Notes under the pieces: model-generated | What the model saw: only the letters and a program-made list of their open reading frames with translations | Database searches by the model: none | Told to the model about the DNA's origin: nothing | Part shown: positions 1-10,443 of the stretch, piece by piece | How the letters are laid out: every line of letters begins with the position of its first letter | Position numbering within the stretch: position 1 is the first letter of the stretch | Position numbers and translations under genes: made by a program | Origin: an uncultured Bacteroidales bacterium | GTDB lineage: Bacteria; Bacteroidota; Bacteroidia; Bacteroidales; WCHB1-69 | Length of the DNA: 64,000 nucleotides | Direction of reading: 5' to 3' | Assembly: GCA_946409645.1 (NCBI GenBank) | Contig: CAMJXE010000006.1 | Location: 1-64,000, forward strand

Positions 1-120
1 ATCATCGCATCATCGCATCATCGCATCATCGCATCATCGCATCATCGCATCATCGCATCATCGTATCATCGTATCATCGCATCATCCCATCATCGCATCA
101 TCGCATCATCCCATCCTCGC
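1..120. repeat. Octanucleotide tandem repeat (ATCATCGC)n, about 15 units with some variants
   Basis: Direct reading: atcatcgc repeated from base 1 with variants atcatcgt and atcatccc; it overlaps the miaB stop codon at 106. The array is truncated by the window start. Confidence 0.95.
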
Positions 121-1422
121 CATCAACGTTGCCGGCGTGCATTCCGTCACCTTCACATCCACATAATCCCCTATTTTGTGCTCGCCTTTCGGGAAAATAA
201 TTACCTTGTTCTGACTGTTTCTGCCAAACAATTGGTCATCAGAACGTTTCGACGTCCCTTCCACTAACACGCGGAAGGTTTTGCCCACGTCGCGTCGGTT
301 GCTTTCCATCGAAAGTTCGCCCTGCAAGGCAATCACCTCCTCCAAACGGCGGGTCTTCTCGTCGTCGGGAATGTCGTCGGGATAGCGTTTGGAGGCCAAT
401 GTGCCGCCGCGCTCCGAATACTTGAACATATAGGCGTACTCATAGCCAACCTCTCGCATAATGGACAATGTATCTTGATGGTTCTCAAGTGTTTCCCCGC
501 TAAATCCCACGATGATGTCCGTCGTGAGGGCGCATTCCGGCAGCACTTCCTTGATCTTGCGCACGCGCTCCAAGTAGCTCTCGCGGGTATAGACCCTGCG
601 CATCTTGGCCAGCATTTCGTTGCTGCCTGACTGCACTGGCAAATGGATGCACTTGCAGATATTGTCGTAACGCGCAATCGTCTCAATCAGCCCATCGGAA
701 AGGTCTTTGGGATGCGAAGTGGCAAAGCGTACTCGCATTTCGGGCGACATCTCCGCCACCATCGCCATCAGCTTGGCAAAAGAGACCTCCTGTCCCTCCT
801 CTTTCCAGAAATAGGAATTCACATTCTGTCCTAACAGGGTGACTTCCTTGTAATTATGTTTCAGTAAATCCTCAATTTCACCAAGGATGGTTTTCGGACT
901 GCGACTGCGTTCGCGCCCACGAGTGTAGGGCACCACACAATAGGAGCAGAAATTGTTGCAGCCGCGCATGATGGAGACAAACGCTGACACACCATTGGCA
1001 TCGTAGCGCACCGGCATAATATTGTCGTAAGTCTCTTCCTCTGAGAGCAATACGTTGAAAGTCGTCTCTCCTTTCTGCGATTCGGCAATCAGCTCCGGCA
1101 GCGTGCGGTAGGCATCCGGACCCGCGATGAAGTCCAACACCGGCTCCGTTTCCAACAGTTCCTCCTTCATACGTTCCGCCATGCATCCTAACAAGCCCAC
1201 CTGCAATGTCCGTTTTTTGCGCTTAAACGCCTCTAATTCCTTCAAACGTTTGTGAATGCGTTGTTCTGCCTTGTCGCGAATCGAACAGGTGTTTATGAGG
1301 ATTAAATCGGCCTCCTGGATCTCTTTGGTCAGCGTGTACATCTCCTTCAGGATGGAGGCGACCACCTCGCTGTCCGCGAAATTCATCTGGCAACCGTATG
1401 TTTCTATGAATAGTTTTTTCAT
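106..1422 (-). CDS. miaB: tRNA-2-methylthio-N6-dimethylallyladenosine synthase MiaB
   Basis: MKKLFIETYGCQMNFADSEVV start, radical SAM CNNFCSYCVVPYTRGRERSR motif, TRAM-like C-terminus. Confidence 0.95.
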   Translation of the reverse strand: MKKLFIETYGCQMNFADSEVVASILKEMYTLTKEIQEADLILINTCSIRDKAEQRIHKRLKELEAFKRKKRTLQVGLLGCMAERMKEELLETEPVLDFIAGPDAYRTLPELIAESQKGETTFNVLLSEEETYDNIMPVRYDANGVSAFVSIMRGCNNFCSYCVVPYTRGRERSRSPKTILGEIEDLLKHNYKEVTLLGQNVNSYFWKEEGQEVSFAKLMAMVAEMSPEMRVRFATSHPKDLSDGLIETIARYDNICKCIHLPVQSGSNEMLAKMRRVYTRESYLERVRKIKEVLPECALTTDIIVGFSGETLENHQDTLSIMREVGYEYAYMFKYSERGGTLASKRYPDDIPDDEKTRRLEEVIALQGELSMESNRRDVGKTFRVLVEGTSKRSDDQLFGRNSQNKVIIFPKGEHKIGDYVDVKVTECTPATLMARMG

Positions 1423-1465
1423 TTAATTACTTCTCTTACTTTGATTTTGGGGTTAGGAGAACAAA

Positions 1466-1518
1466 ACTTGAAATCTGAAACTTGAAACTTGAAACCTGAA
1501 ACTTGAAACCTGAAACCT
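1466..1518. repeat. Heptameric tandem repeat (TTGAAAC/CTGAAAC) abutting the der stop codon
   Basis: acttgaaatctgaaacttgaaacttgaaacctgaaacttgaaacctgaaacc; starts immediately after the der TAG on the minus strand. Confidence 0.9.
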
Positions 1519-2821
1519 ACTTCTTCCGGAAGTATATCTCAATGGGCACGCCGGCAAAATCCCAATTCTTGCGGATCTGGTTCTCTAAGAAGCGTTTATA
1601 GGAATCCACTACATACTGCGGTAGATTGCAGAAAAAGGCGAACGTAGGGTACGCCACTGGCAACTGCGTGATGTATTTGATGCGGATCACCTTGTCTTTG
1701 TTCATGGGCGGAGGGGTGTGCTCAATAATCGGCAGCAGCGTGTTGTTCAGCTCAGAAGTCGAAATCTTGCGCTGACGGTTCTGATAGACCTGAATAGCTG
1801 TCTCTAACACCTTGTAAATGCGCTGTTTCTCTGTCACCGAGGTGAAGATGATCGGCACATCGGTAAATGGCGCAATCTTCCTCTTCACTAAATCCTCATA
1901 ATTTTTATGCGTATGCGTGTCTTTTTCCACCAAATCCCATTTGTTCATCACCAACACGATGCCCTTGTGGTTGCGGGCACACAAACCGAAAATGTTAAGA
2001 TCTTGGGAGTCAAAACCTTGCGAAGAGTCGGCCATCACAATGCAGACATCAGAATTCTCAATGGAACGCACGGCCCTCATCACGGAATAGAACTCCAAAC
2101 TCTCTTCCACCTTACTCTTTTTGCGCAAGCCAGCAGTATCAATCAAGTAAAAGTCAAAACCGAAGCTTTTGTATCGAGTGAAATTCGTATCACGAGTTGT
2201 GCCAGCCAGCGGAGTCACGATATGGCGATCCTCGCCAAGAAAAGCGTTGATAATGGAAGATTTGCCCACATTAGGTTTACCCACGATGGCAATACGCGGC
2301 AAATCATCGGGCAAATCATCCTTGTCTTTGGAGAAGTGCTTCACCACTTCGTCAAGCAAATCGCCCGTACCACTTCCGGAAACAGCTGAAATAGGATATA
2401 TCTCACCTATACCCAATGCATAGAACTCGGTGTAGTCCAAGTAGTTACTTGGACTATCAATCTTGTTCACCGCCAAATAGTAGGGTTTTTTGGACTTGCG
2501 TAGAATGTCGGCTATTTCCTCGTCTAAAGGCGTCAACCCCTCACGACCATCGACCATAAAGACGATAACATCGGACTCCTCGATGGCCAATACCGCCTGT
2601 TTGCGTATCTCTGCCTCAAAAATATCGTCCGAACCGACTACATAGCCGCCCGTGTCGATGACGGAAAAGTCGTATCCGTTCCAGTCGGACTTTCCATAAT
2701 GACGGTCGCGTGTCACACCCGCCGTGGCATCCACAATGGCCTCACGCGCCTGTATCAAGCGATTGAAAAAGGTCGATTTGCCCACATTCGGGCGACCGAT
2801 CAGTGATAATATATTTCCCAT
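1517..2821 (-). CDS. der: Ribosome biogenesis GTPase Der (EngA), double G domain
   Basis: Two GxPNVGKS P-loops (GRPNVGKSTFFNRL, GKPNVGKSSIINAF), C-terminal KH-like domain. Confidence 0.96.
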   Translation of the reverse strand: MGNILSLIGRPNVGKSTFFNRLIQAREAIVDATAGVTRDRHYGKSDWNGYDFSVIDTGGYVVGSDDIFEAEIRKQAVLAIEESDVIVFMVDGREGLTPLDEEIADILRKSKKPYYLAVNKIDSPSNYLDYTEFYALGIGEIYPISAVSGSGTGDLLDEVVKHFSKDKDDLPDDLPRIAIVGKPNVGKSSIINAFLGEDRHIVTPLAGTTRDTNFTRYKSFGFDFYLIDTAGLRKKSKVEESLEFYSVMRAVRSIENSDVCIVMADSSQGFDSQDLNIFGLCARNHKGIVLVMNKWDLVEKDTHTHKNYEDLVKRKIAPFTDVPIIFTSVTEKQRIYKVLETAIQVYQNRQRKISTSELNNTLLPIIEHTPPPMNKDKVIRIKYITQLPVAYPTFAFFCNLPQYVVDSYKRFLENQIRKNWDFAGVPIEIYFRKK

Positions 2822-2872
2822 GTTTTATTATTTAGACTTAAACTAAAGACTTAGAACTATGGTTTAACTTTA

Positions 2873-2946
2873 GTTTCAGGTTTCAAGTTTCAGGTTTCAG
2901 GTTTCAAGTTTCAAGTTTCAAGTTTCAAGTACCTGAAATCTGAAAC
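2873..2946. repeat. Heptameric tandem repeat (GTTTCAG/GTTTCAA), reverse-complement family of the 1466-1518 array
   Basis: gtttcaggtttcaagtttcaggtttcaggtttcaagtttcaagtttcaagtttcaagtacctgaaatctgaaac. Confidence 0.92.
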
Positions 2947-3014
2947 TAAGACTTTGACATTCACAAATTTCAATTCTGGCTTAAATAATCTTTAACCATC
3001 TAACCGTGTAACTC

Positions 3015-3890
3015 TCACAGCACATTCGCCAACTGCTCCTTCAACTTCTCCAACTCGTCCTTCATCTGAACCACAATCTGTTGGATGTCGAAATCGTTGC
3101 TTTTGGAGCCTAAAGTATTGATCTCACGACCACACTCTTGCACTATAAAGCCCAATTTTTTACCATTGGACTGATTTTCGTTAAGTGTTTCGATGAAATA
3201 ATCGCAATGCTTGCGCAGGCGAACTTTCTCTTCGGTAACATCCAATTTCTCCAAATAGAAGAAAATTTCCTGTTCAAGGCGATTTGGATCATACTGTACT
3301 TTCGGTGCGAGATCTTTCAGTGAGTTCTCAAATTTCTCGCGAATTTTAACAATGCGATTCTGTTCGAAAGGCGTAACCTTGTCTATCATATTGCGTATCA
3401 ATGTAATACGCTTTACAAAGTCTTGCTCCAACACTTTACCTTCTGAAATGCGGAAGTCGTTTAATTGATGACATGCGTTCAAGATGGATTCCCGAACGCT
3501 ATTCCATAACTCCTCACTAACCTCTTCCTGAGGCGTGGAAATTACATCGGGCATCCGCAGCACATGCAAGAATATGTCACTCTCCAAAGGATTCCCCATT
3601 TCGTGGGAAAGCTCAGAAAGAGTCTGATAATAAGACTTTGCCAACTCTTTGTTGATAGCCACAGCACTGTTGGTCGAACGATTTTCCACCGTAATGGTAA
3701 AATCAGCTTTCGCGCGTTCCAACTCCTTAGCGAGAATCGATCGGATTTCGTTCTCATAATTCTTGAACAGCAGCGGAATGCGGGTATTCAGGTCCAACTG
3801 TTTACTATTCAGGGTGCGAATCTCAACGGTAATCACTTTCCCGTCCTTTTCAAGCACCGTCCGACCGAAGCCAGTCATCGATTTGATCAT
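3015..3890 (-). CDS. YicC family endoribonuclease-like protein
   Basis: MIKSMTGFGR N-terminus and GKKLGFIVQECGREINTLGSKSND motif typical of the YicC family. Confidence 0.93.
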   Translation of the reverse strand: MIKSMTGFGRTVLEKDGKVITVEIRTLNSKQLDLNTRIPLLFKNYENEIRSILAKELERAKADFTITVENRSTNSAVAINKELAKSYYQTLSELSHEMGNPLESDIFLHVLRMPDVISTPQEEVSEELWNSVRESILNACHQLNDFRISEGKVLEQDFVKRITLIRNMIDKVTPFEQNRIVKIREKFENSLKDLAPKVQYDPNRLEQEIFFYLEKLDVTEEKVRLRKHCDYFIETLNENQSNGKKLGFIVQECGREINTLGSKSNDFDIQQIVVQMKDELEKLKEQLANVL

Positions 3891-3910
3891 AGCAAAAAGA
3901 TTATTATAGA

Positions 3911-3944
3911 AAAAAAGGCAGGTCGCACTACGGCCTGCCTTTTT
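3911..3944 (-). terminator. Rho-independent-like hairpin after the 3964-5973 gene
   Basis: AAAAAGGCAGG-tcgcactacgg-CCTGCCTTTTT. Confidence 0.75.
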
Positions 3945-3963
3945 GAAAATATCTTACAAATAA

Positions 3964-5973
3964 TTATTTCACAATCAACTTTTGAGTGGAAATACCAGTA
4001 TTGGTACGCAGGGTAACCATATACATACCCGTTGTGAGTTGTTTCACAGGAAGAGTGATGAAGTTATAACCCTCATTCACTTCCAAATTGCTGGTATAAA
4101 CTGTTTGACCCATCAAGTTCATCACAGAAATCACACCGCTTTCAGCGTTTTCAGCAGAGAAAGAGATGTTCACAGTCTCCGTAGCAGGGTTCGGATACAT
4201 CTTCATTCCGGAGAGATTTCTATTGTTGAGACCCCAGTGATCTTCCCACAATCCTTGGCATACCTCATTGGTATTGTTATAAATACCAATAGAATCGGCC
4301 TTCATTCTCAAGAAGTAAATAGTGGATTCTGTACCACTCATTTGAACAGAATTGTCCTTAATTTCAGAACCTGCAGCAAAATCTTGTTGCCAAGTCATAA
4401 CAATATCTCCATTGAGAAGATTCTGGGAAACGGCCGGAAATACGCTTTCACCTTCAATTACAATATATTCGGAAACATCTTGCAGAGTTGTTCCTTCTTC
4501 CATCGGGAAGAGTTCCCAAGAAGAAAGGTAATAACAGTCGTTGTTATAGGAGAGCCAGCTATAGTCGCCAAAGGTCTGTCCATTATCAGTAGATTTGGTA
4601 GCGAAAACACCTCTATAATATTTGGAATGCGTGGCATCTACGAATGGATATTCCATTACTTGGCAGAAAGTAAGATATACTTTACCGTTTTGGGCAACAA
4701 TTTGTGGGAAGGAAACTGAGCCTACGCCATAGTTCGGAAATGCATCGGTGCCCCAGCCTGAAATACCCCACATACTTGTATCGCAGTCCAAATTAAAACG
4801 TTCGATGACAGTGTGACCAGCAGCGGTCAACACATCGGGTTGCATATAATATTTATCACCGTTATAAAGAATGGGATTTTGCGTATCATTCCAATAAAGC
4901 AGATAACCGATGCCAGGATACCAATACCAAGAATCGCCAGTGTCAACGTCAGAATAAACAAGGTATGCACCAAAAGCAATGTGAACAATACCGTCATCAC
5001 CAACGGCTACAGCGCAGCTACCATCTTGAACGTAAATAGTAGTATCTCTCATGGGAGCCAAATTGCCATTTTTAATAGCAGATTCTTGGAAAACGGTTTT
5101 GGTGAAATTCACACCTTTGTCGGTGGATTTCCAAAGGAATGCATCCATTGTGCTTGCAGGCATAGCAACGATAGCAACGGTGTTACCTTTAGCAGAGATA
5201 GCGTAGGCATCACCAGAAAATCTGGGATATTCAGTCGGGTTAACATCACCAACCACGCGAGGATTTTCCCAAGTAATGGTATTGTTAGATGCGTTGTAGG
5301 TACCACGATAATACACCAGACAAGCCTGAATGCCTTGGTAGAGGAAACCATCATCTGACTCTGTACAAGCGATCAGGTGGATAATGTTGTCCGTAGAAGC
5401 GAGAGCGGGCCACAGCAGGCAGGTGCTGGTGGTAGTACCATTGGAAACTTCCGGTCCTTGAAGGGTAGTGAAAGTCCAGTCGCCTGTTCCTTTTTGAGGA
5501 CGACAACCGATCACCAGTGCATTAGAACCATTGTGAGAAGCCACGATTTCAGCATTGCCAACAGAGGTGATAGTACCCCAACCCGTACGAACATTCTCAA
5601 TACGAGCAGTGCTTGTTGAGGAATTAATCCAAGAAGAACCATTATAATAGTTGTAACCTGTACCACGGCTGGAAGTAGTAGAACCATTAGTGTTCCAAAT
5701 GGTGGAAACGGTACCATCGTTATGGGTAACAACTCTGTTAGACATAGAACCGTTCGTTTGCAAGTCGTAGTAAGTCATACCAATGAAACTACGATCATAA
5801 ATACGGGTAATAGGAGAAATGGTTTGAGGGACTGCGCCTTCTTCAAAACCGGTGAGATAACTTTTTTGATTTGCCGTTGACACAACCTGTTTGCGTATGT
5901 CAACGCGCTCGCTTTGAGCAAAAACAGCGCTAAATAAAAACAGCGCAGAAACAGCAAGTAAAATTTTCTTCAT
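3964..5973 (-). CDS. Secreted protein with T9SS type A C-terminal sorting domain
   Basis: Signal peptide MKKILLAVSALFLFSAVFAQ; C-terminus MKMYPNPATETVNISF...GMYMVTLRTNTGISTQKLIVK. Confidence 0.85.
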   Translation of the reverse strand: MKKILLAVSALFLFSAVFAQSERVDIRKQVVSTANQKSYLTGFEEGAVPQTISPITRIYDRSFIGMTYYDLQTNGSMSNRVVTHNDGTVSTIWNTNGSTTSSRGTGYNYYNGSSWINSSTSTARIENVRTGWGTITSVGNAEIVASHNGSNALVIGCRPQKGTGDWTFTTLQGPEVSNGTTTSTCLLWPALASTDNIIHLIACTESDDGFLYQGIQACLVYYRGTYNASNNTITWENPRVVGDVNPTEYPRFSGDAYAISAKGNTVAIVAMPASTMDAFLWKSTDKGVNFTKTVFQESAIKNGNLAPMRDTTIYVQDGSCAVAVGDDGIVHIAFGAYLVYSDVDTGDSWYWYPGIGYLLYWNDTQNPILYNGDKYYMQPDVLTAAGHTVIERFNLDCDTSMWGISGWGTDAFPNYGVGSVSFPQIVAQNGKVYLTFCQVMEYPFVDATHSKYYRGVFATKSTDNGQTFGDYSWLSYNNDCYYLSSWELFPMEEGTTLQDVSEYIVIEGESVFPAVSQNLLNGDIVMTWQQDFAAGSEIKDNSVQMSGTESTIYFLRMKADSIGIYNNTNEVCQGLWEDHWGLNNRNLSGMKMYPNPATETVNISFSAENAESGVISVMNLMGQTVYTSNLEVNEGYNFITLPVKQLTTGMYMVTLRTNTGISTQKLIVK

Positions 5974-6019
5974 AATTTATGATTTTTGGTTTATAAATGA
6001 ATTGCTTTTAAATACAAAA

Positions 6020-6054
6020 CATTCAGGAAAGGTGTTTAATTTCTTTCCTGAATG
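6020..6054 (-). terminator. Hairpin downstream of the ExbD gene
   Basis: CATTCAGGAAA ... TTTCCTGAATG stem. Confidence 0.6.
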
Positions 6055-6067
6055 TATTGGAAATGGA

Positions 6068-6553
6068 TTAATCCGTATTTTTTTTACCAGCTGCGTAGTT
6101 GATTTTCAACGCATTATTCTTACGCAGCTCTTGTTTAATCGTGTTCACATATCTCATCTGCACATTCTGGTCAACTTTCAGGGAGAATGTCAGACGGTCT
6201 CTATCCTGAGCATCACGGGACTCCTTTTCAGTACCAATGAAAGATTGCACTTCTTTCACGAGCTCCTCAGACTTGATAGTCTGGTCATTTAGCTGTACAG
6301 AAACCTCACCAGGGGGCAGTGTGTTCTCGTTTTTGGAGAGAGGCGCACCGATGTAGATATTTGCCACGAGGGATTTTTTCTCCAGTTTCTGAATTTCAGT
6401 GGCTTTCGGCGGGGAGAAGCGCACCTTAAGAGTGGCTTCACGCATCGTGGTAATCACCATGAAGAAGAACAGGAACATGAAGATAATATCAGACATGGAA
6501 CCCATGTTGAGTTCGGGTGTCTCTTTTTTTCCTTCTTTTCTGAATCTTGACAT
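6068..6553 (-). CDS. ExbD/TolR family biopolymer transport protein
   Basis: Short N-terminus, single TM segment (MSDIIFMFLFFFMVITTM), ExbD-like. Confidence 0.85.
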   Translation of the reverse strand: MSRFRKEGKKETPELNMGSMSDIIFMFLFFFMVITTMREATLKVRFSPPKATEIQKLEKKSLVANIYIGAPLSKNENTLPPGEVSVQLNDQTIKSEELVKEVQSFIGTEKESRDAQDRDRLTFSLKVDQNVQMRYVNTIKQELRKNNALKINYAAGKKNTD

Positions 6554-6572
6554 AATCTATACGTTTTTAAGG

Positions 6573-7160
6573 TTACTGGGCACCATTTGAACCATAATCA
6601 ATAGGCGGAGCCTCTGAAATACTCATAGGAATAGCCAAAGTGACAGCACGTTGTGCGGCAGAGTCCAATCCTTCATATTTTTTACCGAAGTATTCCAATG
6701 CAGTTTCGTCACGCAGTTCATTGACGGCGCGTTGCAGTTCATTCTGCACTTGCACGTACATATTGTAACTGGTGCCCTGGTCATTTGTCAGGGAAACCAC
6801 ACCCTTTGACACGGCAAAGTCGCCGATACCGTCAATGGCTTTGCTTTGTTTTTCGGGCAGAGAAGGATCATTGGTGGGATTAGCGAAGAACTCTTTAGCC
6901 TTGGCTTTCAGGTCTCCAATCATGATGACTTCACCGTTCACGGAGATTTCATCACGGAAATTCACCAACACGTTCAAGACATTTCTCTTGTTGATATCCA
7001 CCTTCTTATCCTTAGTGTCTTCCGTTTTGGGTGGCGGAAGTTTTCTCGGAATACCTTGTTCCGTATTAATGGAAGAGGTAAGCAGGAAGAAGGTCAACAA
7101 CAGAAAAGAAATATCTGACATTGCACCCGTATTCAAGCCCGGTGTTTTTCTTTTACTCAT
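6573..7160 (-). CDS. ExbD/TolR family biopolymer transport protein
   Basis: NTGAMSDISFLLLTFFLLTSSINTEQGIPRKLPP. Confidence 0.87.
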   Translation of the reverse strand: MSKRKTPGLNTGAMSDISFLLLTFFLLTSSINTEQGIPRKLPPPKTEDTKDKKVDINKRNVLNVLVNFRDEISVNGEVIMIGDLKAKAKEFFANPTNDPSLPEKQSKAIDGIGDFAVSKGVVSLTNDQGTSYNMYVQVQNELQRAVNELRDETALEYFGKKYEGLDSAAQRAVTLAIPMSISEAPPIDYGSNGAQ

Positions 7161-7161
7161 T

Positions 7162-8112
7162 TTAATTTCTGTTTTTAACGGCGTTCATAATCAAAGTCAC
7201 AATAATTGAGATTATTGCAACGAACAAACATACATAGACTGTAAACACGGCAGCGTTCACCATCTTGTAACCTGAACCAGTCATGCCAGCTTTGATAGCT
7301 GAAGGGCTGAGGGTAGGTGTGCCCACCAAGTAGCCGATAAAGAAGGCAACAACCAAGAACAAGAGGCCTACGAGAATCTTGTAGGAAGTCTTGAAGTTGG
7401 TGATCATGTTCTTCAATAGGAAAAACACCATAAGGAAAGCAGCACCCAGACCGAGGACATAGGTCAAAAGGATGAAGAAGTTCTGCAGTTTTGCACTCTT
7501 GCCAAAGCTACCCAAGTCGTTCTGGAAAGCTTCCCAGTCGGAAGCCTTCTTAGAAGCGGAAGCGTTGTCATTGATCATGGCCGCTTTGTTGATGAGAGCG
7601 TTGGAAGATTTGATATAATTGCGTTCAATCAAATAGTTTTGTTTGACTGCCGTATAATCCTTATTCACTTCTTCGATATAACCTTCGAGATCTTTATAGG
7701 TGTTCACGCCATTAAAGCCTTCCACATATTTCTGCTTGTTTTCGCTCTTTGCGAACAGACCTGCTGAACGTTCCGGAAATTTAGCTTTGTAAGCTTCGAA
7801 GTTGTTCTCATCTAAGTTTTTGAGATCCTGAAGATAGGTATAAAGGATATCCTTTTCCATCTGAACGCCCTTGAGGTTATCGTTGCGTTCCTGATTCTCT
7901 TTTTGATATTTTTCAATCACAGAGGGGAGGGACTCCAAAGTAGCCGTCTGGAGTTCTGCCACCTGTTCGGGTGACTGAGCTCGTACTTCCTGCGTTTGGA
8001 TGTATTCCACCTTCTTGTCTGCATCAAAAGAGAAGAAGGAGAAAGCAACAGCCAGACAGCAGGCCAGTATGGCGACTGCAAATATGACGATAGTGATAAT
8101 TCTATTTTTCAT
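7162..8112 (-). CDS. Membrane protein of unknown function in the ExbBD operon
   Basis: N-terminal TM, coiled-coil middle, several C-terminal TM segments; lies between exbB and exbD genes. Confidence 0.7.
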   Translation of the reverse strand: MKNRIITIVIFAVAILACCLAVAFSFFSFDADKKVEYIQTQEVRAQSPEQVAELQTATLESLPSVIEKYQKENQERNDNLKGVQMEKDILYTYLQDLKNLDENNFEAYKAKFPERSAGLFAKSENKQKYVEGFNGVNTYKDLEGYIEEVNKDYTAVKQNYLIERNYIKSSNALINKAAMINDNASASKKASDWEAFQNDLGSFGKSAKLQNFFILLTYVLGLGAAFLMVFFLLKNMITNFKTSYKILVGLLFLVVAFFIGYLVGTPTLSPSAIKAGMTGSGYKMVNAAVFTVYVCLFVAIISIIVTLIMNAVKNRN

Positions 8113-8163
8113 TATACAACGTTTTAAAAATTATTGTATATATAATATATAGGTTCACAAACC

Positions 8164-8988
8164 TTATTTATTTTCTTTATTTTTAACCAAAATATCCATG
8201 AAGGAGATGGTTGCATCTTCCATATCATTGACGATGGCGTCGATACGGGTGAGGAGGTAGTTGTAGAACACTTGGAGGATCATGGCGGTGATCAAACCGA
8301 ACACGGTGGTCAACAAAGCCACTTTCATACCACCGGCGACGATAGTCGGGGAAATATCACCTGCGCGTTCGATATCGTCGAATGCCTGCACCATACCGAT
8401 GACCGTTCCCAAGAATCCCAAGGAAGGAGCCAAAGCGATGAACAAGCTGATCCAAGTCATGTTATTCTCTAATTTTGCCATTTGGACAGCACCGTAAGAG
8501 GTAAGGGATTTTTCAACGGAATCAAGACCTTCATCATAACGGTCGAGACCTTGATAGAAAACTGCGGCGAGAGGTCCTTTAGTGTCGCGGCAAAGTTCTT
8601 TAGCGGCATTCACGCCTTTTGTCTTAATAGTGTTCTCAACCTTATCGAGTAATTTCTTTGAATTAACAGAAGAGAGGTTGAGGTAGAAAATACGTTCGAT
8701 GACGAAAGCTAAACCTAAGATCAAGCAGATCAACACAGGGGTCATCCACACGGCACCACCCTGGATGAATTTGTCTTTCAAAACATAGTGCAGACTTTGA
8801 TTCACAGCCTCATCAGGATCCTCAGACAATTCAGCCTGAGCAGTTGCGGGAGCGGCAGGAGCTTCTTCTGCGACCTGTTCAGTAGCGGCAGCTTCGTCAG
8901 CTTTTTGTTGTTTTTGAGCAAATGCTGTGTTTGCAATACCGAAGGTTAAGAAACCGAAAACGGTAAGTAAGGCGATAAGCTTTTTCAT
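8164..8988 (-). CDS. MotA/TolQ/ExbB proton channel family protein
   Basis: APSLGFLGTVIGMVQAF and VALLTTVFGLITAMILQVFYN motifs. Confidence 0.93.
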   Translation of the reverse strand: MKKLIALLTVFGFLTFGIANTAFAQKQQKADEAAATEQVAEEAPAAPATAQAELSEDPDEAVNQSLHYVLKDKFIQGGAVWMTPVLICLILGLAFVIERIFYLNLSSVNSKKLLDKVENTIKTKGVNAAKELCRDTKGPLAAVFYQGLDRYDEGLDSVEKSLTSYGAVQMAKLENNMTWISLFIALAPSLGFLGTVIGMVQAFDDIERAGDISPTIVAGGMKVALLTTVFGLITAMILQVFYNYLLTRIDAIVNDMEDATISFMDILVKNKENK

Positions 8989-9055
8989 AATTGATTTTGA
9001 TTTGTTGAAATTAAATTATTTTTACTTTATTGATTTTCAGAACTTTACGTCTTGG

Positions 9056-9143
9056 CGGAGAGAATGGGATTCGAACCCATGAAGCGCTTTTGGCGCTTAC
9101 GCGCTCTCCAGGCGCGCGCCTTCGACCACTCGGCCATCTCTCC
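9056..9143 (-). tRNA. tRNA-Ser(GGA)
   Basis: Minus strand GGAGAGATGGCCGAGTGGTCGAAGGCGCGCGCCTGGAGAGCGCG...GGGTTCGAATCCCATTCTCTCCG; 7-bp acceptor, long variable arm, anticodon GGA. Confidence 0.96.
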
Positions 9144-9247
9144 GAAAATTTCAGGGTGTAAAAATACACTTTTTTTCAATCGCTACACCACTTTGTAAAA
9201 AAAAAATTCAATGACTGAAATTCCGTGCGAATGGTCACTTTATTTTG

Positions 9248-9255
9248 TATCTTTG
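9248..9255 (+). promoter_or_regulatory. Bacteroidota -7 box (TAnnTTTG) upstream of serC
   Basis: TATCTTTG. Confidence 0.6.
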
Positions 9256-9303
9256 CCGCATATTAAATTTATAATATCATCATTCAAATAATATCATATT
9301 TAA

Positions 9304-10428
9304 TTGATTATGAAAGAAGTACACAATTTTAACGCAGGACCTTGCGTCCTTCCGAAAGAGGCTGTTGAATCCACAATCAACGCTATCCGCAATTTTGACA
9401 ACACTGGCATCGGCCTGATGGAGATTTCTCACCGTACCCCCGGTTGGGAAAGAGTCATGGCAGAAACCCGCCAATTGTGGCGCGACCTGCTTAACATCCC
9501 CGACAATTACGAGGTTCTTTTCCTCGGTGGTGGTGCCAGCACCCAATTTTTCACCGTGCCCGCTAACCTGCTGAAAACCAAAGCCGCTTACCTCCAAACT
9601 GGAGTCTGGGCAAAAAAATCTGCAAAAGAAGCTAAAAACTTCGGTAAAGTCGAGATCGTGGCTTCCTCTGAAGACAAGACCTACAACTACATCCCGAAGG
9701 GTTGGACTGTCCCCGCTGACGCTGACTACTTCCACATCACTACCAACAACACCATTTACGGCACTGAAATCCGCAAGGATTTTGCTCCCGAAGAAATCAA
9801 CAACGTGATGCTCGTCGCTGATATGTCTTCCGATATCTTGAGCCGTCCTGTCGATGTGACCAAATACGGCCTCATCTATGGTGGTGCTCAAAAGAACGTA
9901 GGCCCCGCCGGCGTCACCTTCGTCATCGTGCGTAAGGACATTCTCGGCAACATTGGCGACCGCGCTTACATGAACCCGCTGCCTACGATGGTTGACTATC
10001 GTACGCACGCCGCTGAGGAAGCCAAGAACATCTCCATGTTCAACACTCCTCCTGTGCTCCCCATCTTCGTGATGCACGAAACTCTCTTGTGGCTCAAGAA
10101 CACCATCGGCGGTGTGGCTGAGATGAACAAGATCAACATGAAGAAATCCAACCTATTATATGACGAAATCGACCGCAACAGCATGTTTGTGGGCACCGTC
10201 GCTGACAAGGCTGACCGCTCCATCATGAACCATTGCTGGGTGATGGCTCCCGGTTACGAAGACAAACAAGACGCTTTCATGGCCTTCGCAAAAGAACGTG
10301 GCATGATCGGCATCAAGGGTCACCGCTCCGTTGGCGGCTTCCGCGCTTCCCTCTACAACGCTTGCACCGTGGAAGACGTTGAAGCTCTCGTGGCTTGCAT
10401 GCAGGATTTCGAAAAAGCAAACAAATAA
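9304..10428 (+). CDS. serC: Phosphoserine aminotransferase
   Basis: [35 protein letters not shown] lysine motif. Confidence 0.95.
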   Translation: MIMKEVHNFNAGPCVLPKEAVESTINAIRNFDNTGIGLMEISHRTPGWERVMAETRQLWRDLLNIPDNYEVLFLGGGASTQFFTVPANLLKTKAAYLQTGVWAKKSAKEAKNFGKVEIVASSEDKTYNYIPKGWTVPADADYFHITTNNTIYGTEIRKDFAPEEINNVMLVADMSSDILSRPVDVTKYGLIYGGAQKNVGPAGVTFVIVRKDILGNIGDRAYMNPLPTMVDYRTHAAEEAKNISMFNTPPVLPIFVMHETLLWLKNTIGGVAEMNKINMKKSNLLYDEIDRNSMFVGTVADKADRSIMNHCWVMAPGYEDKQDAFMAFAKERGMIGIKGHRSVGGFRASLYNACTVEDVEALVACMQDFEKANK

Positions 10429-10443
10429 TTTTTTAAGTGATCA

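Noticed and set aside
1-120. CRISPR array
   Set aside because: Pure 8-bp tandem repeat without spacers; same reasoning for the other tandem arrays in the window.
9280-10077. 265-aa minus-strand ORF
   Set aside because: Antisense to serC; shadow ORF.
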